The position numbers and the translations under genes were made by a program. DNA of 64,000 nt from Bacteroidota bacterium (GTDB lineage: Bacteria > Bacteroidota > Bacteroidia > B-17B0 > Aurantibacillaceae), in assembly GCA_021156365.1 (NCBI GenBank), contig JAJNDK010000013.1, forward strand, positions 62,001-126,000, given 5' to 3'. Below, in pieces: positions 57,033-64,000 of the stretch (the stretch's first letter is position 1; each line of letters opens with the position of its first letter). The notes below the pieces were generated by a model, which worked only from the letters and a program-made list of their open reading frames with translations, had not been told where the DNA came from and made no database searches.

Positions 57033-59165
57033 ATGGAGCTACAAAAATTTCAGTATGACAATAAGATCGTAAAATGGTTTGCCTATGCTACCATGACCTG
57101 GGGAATAGTAGGGATGCTGGCCGGATTGCTGGCTGCCCTGCAATTATGTATCCCGGCGTTCAATATGAATTTGCCTTACACCACTTTTGGCCGTGTACGA
57201 CCTATCCATACCAATGCGGTGATCTTCGCTTTTGTCGGCAATGGTATTTTTATGGGCGTATATTATTCCCTGCAGCGTTTGCTGAAAGCACGCATGTTCA
57301 GCGATCTTTTAAGCAAGGTGCATTTTTTCGGCTGGCAGCTGATCATTGTACTGGCGGCCGTTTCCCTGGCCCTGGGTAAAACTACCGGCAAAGAGTATGC
57401 GGAACTGGAATGGCCGATCGATATCCTCATTACAATTGTTTGGGTGGTATTCGGCTGGAATATGTTCGGTACCATTATCCGCAGGAGAGAGCGCCATTTA
57501 TATGTAGCGGTGTGGTTCTATATTGCAACGCTGGTTACCATTGCCATGCTGCACATTGTTAATTCCATCGAGATCCCTGTGTCTTTCTGGAAATCCTATT
57601 CCTGGTATGCCGGTGTGCAGGATGCGCTGGTGCAATGGTGGTACGGACACAATGCGGTCGCTTTTTTCTTAACCACTCCTTATTTAGGATTGATGTATTA
57701 CTTTTTACCGAAGGCAGCTAATCGTCCTGTGTATTCCTATCGCTTATCCATTATCCACTTCTGGTCGCTCATCTTCATTTATATCTGGGCAGGGCCGCAT
57801 CACTTATTGTACACTGCCATTCCCGACTGGGCGCAATCATTGGGGGTGGTCTTTTCCGTTATGCTCATCGCTCCTTCCTGGGGTGGTATGATCAACGGAT
57901 TGCTGACGCTTCGTGGAGCCTGGGACAAGGTGCGCGAAGAGGTTGTATTAAAATTCATGGTGGTAGCCGTTACCGCTTACGGTATGGCCACTTTCGAAGG
58001 TCCAATGCTTTCGCTTAAGAATGTGAGCGCCATTGCCCATTATACCGACTGGATCGTAGCGCATGTGCATGTAGGCGCTTTGGGCTGGAATGGTTTCCTC
58101 ACCTTCGGTATACTTTACTGGATCATCCCTAAGATGTTCCGCACCGAATTGTATTCCAAAAAACTGGCGAACGCTCACTTCTGGATCGGCACACTTGGGA
58201 TCGTATTATATGTAGTGCCTCTTTATTTCAGCGGTATCATGCAGAGCCTGATGTGGAAAGAATTTACACCGGAAGGCCAGTTGAAATGGCAGTTTATGGA
58301 TACGGTGACAAAGATGATCCCTTTTTATCTGGCAAGAGCAATAGGCGGAACGCTCTATCTTATCGGCGCTGTGATGATGGTGTACAACCTTGTTAAAACA
58401 ACACGCAAGGGCTCATTCCTTGCCAATGAAGATGCCGAAGCTCCGGCACTGGAGAAAAAATACACTTCGCATGGCAAGGAGCACTGGCACCGCTGGATCG
58501 AACGCAAGCCTATTCAGCTGATGATCGTGAGCCTTGTAGTGGTGGCCATAGGGGGAGCTATTGAATTTGTGCCCACCTTCCTCGTAAAATCAAACATACC
58601 TACCATTGCCAGTGTAAAACCCTATACACCCCTGGAGCTTCACGGAAGGGATATTTATGTAAGAGAAGGATGCTACACCTGCCACTCGCAGATGATCCGT
58701 CCTTTCAGGAGTGAAACCGCACGATACGGGGAGTATTCCAAAGCAGGCGAGTTTGTGTATGATCACCCTTTTCAATGGGGGAGTAAACGTACGGGACCGG
58801 ATCTGGCACGCATCGGCGGAAAGTATCCCGACAGCTGGCATTACAACCACATGATGGATCCTACCTCTATGTCACCGGGCTCTATCATGCCTTCCTATCC
58901 ATGGCTGCTCGACGACCAGGTGGATGTGTCCTCAACGGTGGCAAAAATAAAAGCCATGAAACGTTTGGGTGTTCCGTATCCCGATGGTTATGAAAGGATC
59001 GCTGCAGCCGAAATGGAAAAACAGGCGAAAGGCATTGCTGAAAACCTGAAAAAGGATGGTATAAAAACGCTGGCCGACAGGGAAATTGTAGCGCTGATCG
59101 CTTACCTGCAACGCATGGGAACCGATATTAAGAACCAACCGAAAACAGCTGAAAACAAAAACTAA
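57033..59165 (+). CDS. ccoNO: cbb3-type cytochrome oxidase, fused subunits I and II (CcoN-CcoO)
   Basis: 710 residues. The CcoN part (1-480) has about 12 membrane segments and the haem/CuB histidines in RPIHTNAVIFAFVG, WWYGHNAVAFFLTTP, AGPHHLLYTA and IVAHVHVGALGWNGF. The CcoO part (about 500-710) starts with one membrane helix and has one haem c site, GCYTCHSQMIRPF, with the axial-ligand region PGSIMPSYPWLL. Fusion of N and O is standard in Bacteroidota. It reduces O2 at high affinity and pumps protons. Confidence 0.97.
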   Translation: MELQKFQYDNKIVKWFAYATMTWGIVGMLAGLLAALQLCIPAFNMNLPYTTFGRVRPIHTNAVIFAFVGNGIFMGVYYSLQRLLKARMFSDLLSKVHFFGWQLIIVLAAVSLALGKTTGKEYAELEWPIDILITIVWVVFGWNMFGTIIRRRERHLYVAVWFYIATLVTIAMLHIVNSIEIPVSFWKSYSWYAGVQDALVQWWYGHNAVAFFLTTPYLGLMYYFLPKAANRPVYSYRLSIIHFWSLIFIYIWAGPHHLLYTAIPDWAQSLGVVFSVMLIAPSWGGMINGLLTLRGAWDKVREEVVLKFMVVAVTAYGMATFEGPMLSLKNVSAIAHYTDWIVAHVHVGALGWNGFLTFGILYWIIPKMFRTELYSKKLANAHFWIGTLGIVLYVVPLYFSGIMQSLMWKEFTPEGQLKWQFMDTVTKMIPFYLARAIGGTLYLIGAVMMVYNLVKTTRKGSFLANEDAEAPALEKKYTSHGKEHWHRWIERKPIQLMIVSLVVVAIGGAIEFVPTFLVKSNIPTIASVKPYTPLELHGRDIYVREGCYTCHSQMIRPFRSETARYGEYSKAGEFVYDHPFQWGSKRTGPDLARIGGKYPDSWHYNHMMDPTSMSPGSIMPSYPWLLDDQVDVSSTVAKIKAMKRLGVPYPDGYERIAAAEMEKQAKGIAENLKKDGIKTLADREIVALIAYLQRMGTDIKNQPKTAENKN

Positions 59166-59177
59166 AAAGAAAGCATT

Positions 59178-59393
59178 ATGAAATTTATCAACTATCTGGA
59201 AAGTATGACGGGCATTGGTGTGTATCCATTGGTATCCCTCATGATCTTCTTCGTTTTTTTTATCGGTGTGGGGCTTTTTGTGATCCTGGGCCGGAAAGAA
59301 TACTTTGCCACACTCTCCCATCTTCCCTTTAGCGACGACACTACCGAACCATTAACCACCAATACAAGCGCTTATGTTGAACCAGGTAAATAA
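59178..59393 (+). CDS. ccoQ: CcoQ-like small oxidase subunit
   Basis: 71 residues with one membrane helix (VYPLVSLMIFFVFFIGVGLF) and a soluble tail. Position between ccoNO and ccoP and the pattern of one helix, then ILGRKEYFATLSHLPFSDD, fit CcoQ of Bacteroidota. Its 3' end overlaps the ccoP start by 20 nt. The sequence match itself is weak, as usual for CcoQ. Confidence 0.85.
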   Translation: MKFINYLESMTGIGVYPLVSLMIFFVFFIGVGLFVILGRKEYFATLSHLPFSDDTTEPLTTNTSAYVEPGK

Positions 59394-60546
59394 AAACCGG
59401 AAGCTCCTGCTGTTATTACTCGTACTGCCCCTGTCCAATTATGCACAGGATGCAGTAGTCACCGTGCATACGAGCTATTTCTCCAATGCATTGTTCAATA
59501 CACTGTTAGTGATCATTGCAGTTTTGCTGGCGGTGATCGTCACCCTGGGCCAAACGCTGAAAAAACTGGCTGACAGCGATTATTTCCGCAACCGGTATCA
59601 GAAGAAGGAAGAAGGCAGCAGTACAGGTGATGCGCTGAAAAAAACAAGCCTTGTTCTTTTGTTGCTGTTTGGCTATCATTCCTATGCCGGCAACGGGCAG
59701 CCTGCCGCAGCGGATGACTGGCTGATCGGCGGTCTTGATATGTTTACCTTCTACAGTCTTCTCGGTATTATTGTGGCAGAGTTTGCCGTGATCAGTATTT
59801 TGTACAATATCATCACCGGGCTTCTGAAAACAGAGCGAAAACAAAAACCAGCGCCAGTTCAAAAAGTAAAAACGAAAACGATACTTGAGAAAATAAATGC
59901 TTCGGTAGATATAGAAAAGGAGCAGGATATTATGCTGGACCATGATTACGATGGTATCCGCGAGCTTGACAACGATTTGCCTCCCTGGTGGAAATACGGT
60001 TTCTATCTGACCGTAGCTATCAGTGTGATCTATATGATCAATTTCCACGTGGTAAAAACCGGTGATCTGCAAACGGAGGAATACGAAAAATCCATGGCCG
60101 CGGCAAAAGCCGAAGTGGAAGCCTATATGAAAACAGCAGCCGGCAATGTGGATGAGAGCACGGTGAAACAGCTGGAAGGTGCAGACATTGAGCAAGGCAA
60201 AGAGATCTTCACGGGTAACTGCGCTGCCTGCCATGGCAAAGACGGACAGGGAACCGTAGGGCCTAATTTAACAGATGCGTATTGGCTGCACGGAGGAAGC
60301 ATGCCTGATATTTTTAAATCCATCAAATACGGGTGGGTAGATAAAGGAATGAAATCCTGGAAAGAAGATCTTTCGCCGATGCAGATCGCACAGCTGACAA
60401 GTTATATACGCACACTTGCGGGCACCAATCCTGCAGGGGCAAAAGCCGCGCAGGGAGATCTTTACAAGGAAGAGAGTATACTTATAAATGACTCAACAAA
60501 AACAGTGAGCGATACGCTGATCATAAAAAGCGACAGTTTAAAATAA
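59374..60546 (+). CDS. ccoP: cbb3 oxidase subunit III, CcoP (single haem c)
   Basis: 390 residues. The N-terminus is a signal- or anchor-type segment (KLLLLLLVLPLSNYAQ), then additional helices at about 35-58 and 115-140, CcoP's LPPWWKYGFYLTVAISVIY, and a C-terminal cytochrome c domain with one CAACHGKDGQGTVGPN site. Proteobacterial CcoP usually has two haem sites, while this phylum often has one. It feeds electrons into CcoO. The extra N-terminal part (about 150 residues) is longer than in proteobacteria. Confidence 0.93.
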   Translation: MLNQVNKNRKLLLLLLVLPLSNYAQDAVVTVHTSYFSNALFNTLLVIIAVLLAVIVTLGQTLKKLADSDYFRNRYQKKEEGSSTGDALKKTSLVLLLLFGYHSYAGNGQPAAADDWLIGGLDMFTFYSLLGIIVAEFAVISILYNIITGLLKTERKQKPAPVQKVKTKTILEKINASVDIEKEQDIMLDHDYDGIRELDNDLPPWWKYGFYLTVAISVIYMINFHVVKTGDLQTEEYEKSMAAAKAEVEAYMKTAAGNVDESTVKQLEGADIEQGKEIFTGNCAACHGKDGQGTVGPNLTDAYWLHGGSMPDIFKSIKYGWVDKGMKSWKEDLSPMQIAQLTSYIRTLAGTNPAGAKAAQGDLYKEESILINDSTKTVSDTLIIKSDSLK

Positions 60547-60550
60547 AGCC

Positions 60551-61954
60551 ATGGATACCCTTGAACACATTCCTGATTCTTTCCGCGACCATATCGGCAC
60601 TATTGACGAGAACGGGAAACGTAAATGGGTATTCCCTCACAAGCCTTCCGGGCGGCTTTACAACTACCGGAAATACCTGAGCTATGTGTACCTGCTGGTG
60701 TTCTTCGGTTTGCCTTTTATCAAAGTATATGGGGAGCCGCTGTTCCTCATCAATATCCTCGAGCGGAAATTCATTCTTTTCGGGATGATCTTCTGGCCCC
60801 AGGATTTTTTTATCTTTGGGTTGGGCGCGCTGATCTTCATTGTGTTCATTGCCCTCTTCACGGTTATCTTCGGGCGTGTATTCTGCGGCTGGGCCTGTCC
60901 GCAAACCATTTTTATGGAAATGCTTTTCCGCCGGATCGAGTACTGGATCGACGGGGATGCCAATTATCAAAAGGCGCTGAAAAAGGCACCAATGGACAGT
61001 CGTAAATTTTTTAAGCGTAGCGTTAAATACGCACTTTTCTTTTTGTTGTCCTTCCTCATTGCCAATACATTTTTAGCTTACATCATCGGGATTGATGAAC
61101 TGCTGAAGATCATGACCGAACCACCGGCAAAACATATTGGTGGTTTTATTTCCATCCTTCTTTTCACCGGTGTATACTTCTTTGTGTATTCCTGGTTCCG
61201 CGAGCAGGTCTGCATTATTGTTTGTCCGTATGGGAGAATGCAGGGTGTATTGCTCGACAGGGATTCCGTGATCGTTGCTTATGATTATGTACGCGGGGAG
61301 GACCGCCATAAATTCAAAAAGAACGAAACGCGAACTGGCGGTGATTGCATCGATTGCAACCTCTGTGTAAAGGTATGTCCTACCGGTATCGATATCCGCA
61401 ACGGAACGCAGCTGGAATGCATCAATTGCACCGCCTGCATAGATGCCTGCGATCACATGATGGAAAGTGTGGGCCTGGAAAAAGGGCTTATCCGTTTTGA
61501 TTCGGAGAACGGAATTAAAAATAAAGTGAAGCTGAAATTCACCAGCCGGATGAAAGCGTATACAGCTGTGCTGCTTATCCTGATAGGCGTGGAGGCTTAC
61601 CTGCTGGTTAGCCGCTCCGATTACGACGCCACCATTATCCGGGCAAAAGGCATGCTGTACCAGGAGCAGCCGGATGACAAAGTGAGCAATCTCTTTACCA
61701 TCAAGCTGGTGAATAAAACCCGCAACACGCTTCCTGTTACGTTGAAAGTGGAGGGGCATCCGACAGCCAGCATACAGATCATCGGCAAGCAGCTGGAGGT
61801 AAAAAAGGAAAACATTACGCAGGGCAGCTTCTTCCTCTACCTGGAGAAAAGCGACATTAAAAAGCGAAAGACCGAATTGAAAATAGGGGTTTATAGCAAA
61901 GGGAAATTGATAAAGACGGTAAAGACAAATTTTTTAGGACCTGTAGAAGTATAG
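60551..61954 (+). CDS. ccoG: Cytochrome oxidase accessory ferredoxin protein CcoG
   Basis: 467 residues. Five membrane segments; CGWACPQTIFMEMLFRRIEY and CIIVCPYGRMQGVLL are CcoG/RdxA marks. The soluble ferredoxin-like part has GDCIDCNLCVKVCPTGIDI and CINCTACIDACD, two 4Fe-4S sites. A C-terminal Ig-like domain (about 365-467) follows. CcoG reduces copper for oxidase assembly. It starts 4 nt after ccoP. The gap to ccoH contains a family-B palindrome. Confidence 0.96.
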   Translation: MDTLEHIPDSFRDHIGTIDENGKRKWVFPHKPSGRLYNYRKYLSYVYLLVFFGLPFIKVYGEPLFLINILERKFILFGMIFWPQDFFIFGLGALIFIVFIALFTVIFGRVFCGWACPQTIFMEMLFRRIEYWIDGDANYQKALKKAPMDSRKFFKRSVKYALFFLLSFLIANTFLAYIIGIDELLKIMTEPPAKHIGGFISILLFTGVYFFVYSWFREQVCIIVCPYGRMQGVLLDRDSVIVAYDYVRGEDRHKFKKNETRTGGDCIDCNLCVKVCPTGIDIRNGTQLECINCTACIDACDHMMESVGLEKGLIRFDSENGIKNKVKLKFTSRMKAYTAVLLILIGVEAYLLVSRSDYDATIIRAKGMLYQEQPDDKVSNLFTIKLVNKTRNTLPVTLKVEGHPTASIQIIGKQLEVKKENITQGSFFLYLEKSDIKKRKTELKIGVYSKGKLIKTVKTNFLGPVEV

Positions 61955-62037
61955 CAGATGCAGAGCATAAGACACAAGGATCAGGATTGATTTTATAAAA
62001 CAAAAGAATTCAATACAAAATAAAAACCCAAAACCCG

Positions 62038-62067
62038 TCGCGTAGCGAAGCCTCGCTACCTCGCGAT
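62038..62067. repeat. Nested palindrome, family B variant
   Basis: The inner 16 bases TAGCGAAGCCTCGCTA differ from TCGCGAAGCCTCGCGA at positions 2 and 15 together, keeping the stem; outer TCGCG and CGCGA arms add a second stem. It lies between ccoG and ccoH, inside the operon. Confidence 0.8.
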
Positions 62068-62091
62068 AATCAATCCGAAATACCAAATACT

Positions 62092-62526
62092 ATGAGCTGG
62101 GGAAAAAAAATAACCATACTTTATATTGGCTTTGTGCTGCTGATATCAAGCCTTGTATACATCAGCGCTACCAACAAAAGCGAGCTGGTGGCAAAGGACT
62201 ATTATGCGCAGGAGCTTAGCTACCAGGACCGCATCGATGCTATTGCCAATGAAAAAGGCCTTGAAGAAACCATTAGCTTCGAGCTGCTTCCGTATTCGAT
62301 CGTTCTCACGTATCCGGGGAGCGGTACTGCAAAAGACCTGCAGGGTGAGATCCTGTTTTTCAGGCCTTCCGACGCATCGAAGGACCGGAAAATAAAAATG
62401 GACTTCAATGTAAACAATGTCCAGGTGATCCACAAGCAGCTATTGAGCAAAGGCGTATACAGGATGAGTATCTCCTGGAAAAAAGGCGATCGCTCTTATT
62501 ACAAAGAAGAAATCATTACGATCTGA
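62092..62526 (+). CDS. ccoH: FixH/CcoH-like oxidase assembly protein
   Basis: 144 residues with one N-terminal membrane helix (ITILYIGFVLLISSLVYIS) and a soluble beta domain. KSELVAKDYYAQELSYQDRI is the FixH signature region, followed by ILFFRPSDASKDRKI and YRMSISWKKGDRSYYKEE. FixH proteins support haem and copper maturation of cbb3 oxidase. The stop overlaps the next start by one base. Confidence 0.92.
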   Translation: MSWGKKITILYIGFVLLISSLVYISATNKSELVAKDYYAQELSYQDRIDAIANEKGLEETISFELLPYSIVLTYPGSGTAKDLQGEILFFRPSDASKDRKIKMDFNVNNVQVIHKQLLSKGVYRMSISWKKGDRSYYKEEIITI

Positions 62527-63257
62527 TGCAAATAGCAATGGCTGCCATATCACTTGGTTTTTTGGGAAGTTTCCATTGCATTGGCATGTGCGGCCCTATT
62601 GCATTGTCCCTGCCTGTTCATCAGAAAAACCGGACGGAAAAGATACTTGCCATCTTCAGCTACAATGTGGGACGGATCGTTACGTATGCTGCATTCGGAC
62701 TTGTCTTCGGGCTTATCGGGCAAAGCTTTGCTTTCTTCGGCTTTCAGCAGAAATTGTCGATCCTGCTCGGCATCCTTATTTTGCTGGGACTGATCGTGCC
62801 GCAGCGCTTCGTGGCTAAGTCCAAAGTAATGAAGACATTTTATGCAGGCTTCGGAAAACTAAAGAACCGGATGGCAGCGCAGTTTCAAAAAAGAGGCATT
62901 CGTTCTTTTCTCAGCATCGGCCTGCTCAACGGGCTTTTGCCCTGCGGCCTGGTGTATATTGCTATCGCCGGCGCTACCAGTACCGGAAGTATTTGGCAAT
63001 CCATGCTTTTTATGGGTCTCTTTGGTGCGGGCACTATTCCGTTCATGTTTGCTATCAGCTACACCAGTCATTTGATAACACTGAAGGCGCGGAACACAAT
63101 TCGCAAAGCGATGCCGCTGGTGATCGGGCTCACTGCTGTGCTGCTCATTCTGCGTGGTTCCAATTTAGGCATTCCGTATATCAGTCCGAAGCTCAATAAT
63201 ACCAACGCCGAAACAGCCGCCTGTCACAAAAGCGTGAGCTGCTGTCATAAAAAATAG
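62526..63257 (+). CDS. Sulfite exporter TauE/SafE-family protein of the cbb3 cluster
   Basis: 243 residues, six to seven membrane segments. The start SLGFLGSFHCIGMCGPIALS carries two cysteines spaced as in the SafE-like proteins encoded beside cbb3 genes, and LSIGLLNGLLPCGLVYIAIA adds another Cys-Pro motif. The C-terminus has a Cys/His-rich tail (AACHKSVSCCHKK) that may bind copper. A role in copper supply for oxidase assembly is likely from context. Confidence 0.9.
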   Translation: MQIAMAAISLGFLGSFHCIGMCGPIALSLPVHQKNRTEKILAIFSYNVGRIVTYAAFGLVFGLIGQSFAFFGFQQKLSILLGILILLGLIVPQRFVAKSKVMKTFYAGFGKLKNRMAAQFQKRGIRSFLSIGLLNGLLPCGLVYIAIAGATSTGSIWQSMLFMGLFGAGTIPFMFAISYTSHLITLKARNTIRKAMPLVIGLTAVLLILRGSNLGIPYISPKLNNTNAETAACHKSVSCCHKK

Positions 63258-63262
63258 AAACT

Positions 63263-64000
63263 ATGTTCTGGGAAAAATACTCGTATTCACAAATCAAAAG
63301 CAGGGTGTTCGAAGGCTTAAGCAGGAACACCAATTACCGTACGGAAAGAATACTTGGCATACCTGCCACTTTTCTTGACACGGATATTTTTTACGACGAT
63401 GCCGCGTTCCTGAAAGATGCGCCATTTCTTTCGGTACTGATCGCCAACCCGAATCACATCGGTGTGCATACCTTCGGCGATGAGCACGAGGATTTTTTTG
63501 CAGGCACTCAGGAGATCGAAAAAGACCTGGTGAAGATCTGTGCAGAAGAGATCTTTTCGGCGGAACCCGGATCTTATGACGGCTATGTAGCAAGCGGCGG
63601 CACGGAGGCCAATATAGAAGCGCTGTGGATCTACCGCAATTATTTTATGCAGGAGCGGAGTGCAAAACCGGCAGAGATCGCTGTGATCTATTCCGCCGAT
63701 ACGCATTATTCCATACCCAAGGCATTGAACCTGCTGGGTCTCGAAGGCATTGAAATACCGGTAGATGAAACAACCCGTGCCATCCGTATCCACGCTCTCG
63801 AATTGCTGGTTGAAAAAGCGCTGGCAGATGGCTGCAAACATTTTATTGTGAACGTAAACATGTCTACTACCATGTTCGGTTCGGTGGATGACATCGATAC
63901 GATGACCAGCTTCTTTGATCTTCTCCACCTCGATTACAAGCTGCACGTGGACGGCGCTTACGGTGGATTTATTTATCCTTTCGTAGCCAATGAGAGCTCC
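63263..64000 (+). CDS. PLP-dependent decarboxylase, partial (group II type)
   Basis: The gene is cut by the right edge after about 246 residues. ILGIPATFLDTDIFYDDA, SYDGYVASGGTEANIEALW (the PLP phosphate-binding SGGTEAN), SADTHYSIPKALNLLG and HVDGAYGGFIYP (PLP aspartate and alanine) define a fold-type I histidine/glutamate/aromatic amino acid decarboxylase. The catalytic lysine lies beyond the edge. It begins 5 nt after the previous gene and may be part of the same transcript. The substrate is unknown. Confidence 0.85.
   Translation, partial: MFWEKYSYSQIKSRVFEGLSRNTNYRTERILGIPATFLDTDIFYDDAAFLKDAPFLSVLIANPNHIGVHTFGDEHEDFFAGTQEIEKDLVKICAEEIFSAEPGSYDGYVASGGTEANIEALWIYRNYFMQERSAKPAEIAVIYSADTHYSIPKALNLLGLEGIEIPVDETTRAIRIHALELLVEKALADGCKHFIVNVNMSTTMFGSVDDIDTMTSFFDLLHLDYKLHVDGAYGGFIYPFVANESS

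Overview
The window is a 64-kb chromosomal piece of a Bacteroidota bacterium, most likely from the Chitinophagales/Sphingobacteriales side; the exact family cannot be fixed from sequence alone. The evidence is type IX secretion (T9SS) C-terminal sorting domains on two large secreted proteins, a fused CcoN-CcoO cbb3 oxidase with CcoS and CcoG, LytTR two-component genes, many small lipoproteins, and repeated promoter -7 boxes of the Bacteroidota form TAnnTTTG. No rRNA, tRNA, phage or insertion-sequence transposase was recognised.

Layout. 0-14.6 kb: a cut fumarylacetoacetate-hydrolase-family gene, obgE, an adenylate kinase with a histone-H1-like tail, small unknown genes and lipoproteins, a 1694-residue PKD/T9SS adhesin, 4-hydroxyphenylpyruvate dioxygenase, a class-V aminotransferase and a YtxJ-like protein. 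14.7-25.9 kb: a second T9SS protein, small unknowns, a PhnB/VOC-like protein with an H1-like N-tail, a VWA-like secreted protein, a fatty-acid desaturase, a large catalase and a BrkB-type membrane protein. 26-37 kb: a single-domain response regulator, MgtC, a paralogous secreted pair, a LytTR/LytS signalling cluster with a likely LytTR operator, Hsp20, a 21-bp minisatellite and unknowns. 37.4-45.9 kb is accessory: a leftward four-gene operon (PD-(D/E)xK nuclease, two-pass pore-like membrane protein, membrane histidine kinase, receiver; the last three AT-rich), an eCIS-type DUF4157 protein with a kinase-like C-terminus, a WG-repeat protein, exonuclease III, and an AT-rich gene beside an attC-like hairpin between short direct repeats. 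46-51 kb: SIP-type flavoprotein with AraC regulator, then a stress operon (DoxX, universal stress protein, TauE). 51-63 kb: a receiver-Crp regulator with PAS kinase, then the cbb3 oxidase and assembly genes. The right end holds a cut PLP decarboxylase.

How the genes work together. The receiver-Crp regulator at 51.2-52.3 kb probably controls its own operon, the DoxX/universal-stress operon and the cbb3 operon: each has a TGA-N6-TCA site exactly 23 nt from a TAnnTTTG box, so low-oxygen respiration and stress genes form one local regulon.

The most unusual sequence feature is a set of 16-bp palindromes. One family lies in frame, five times as Ser-Arg-Pro-Gly-Val-Thr, in the Lys/Ala-rich tails of two unrelated enzymes, and also occurs between genes. 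A second family (core CGAAGCNTCG) shows paired compensatory changes between copies and sits mainly in intergenic repeat elements.
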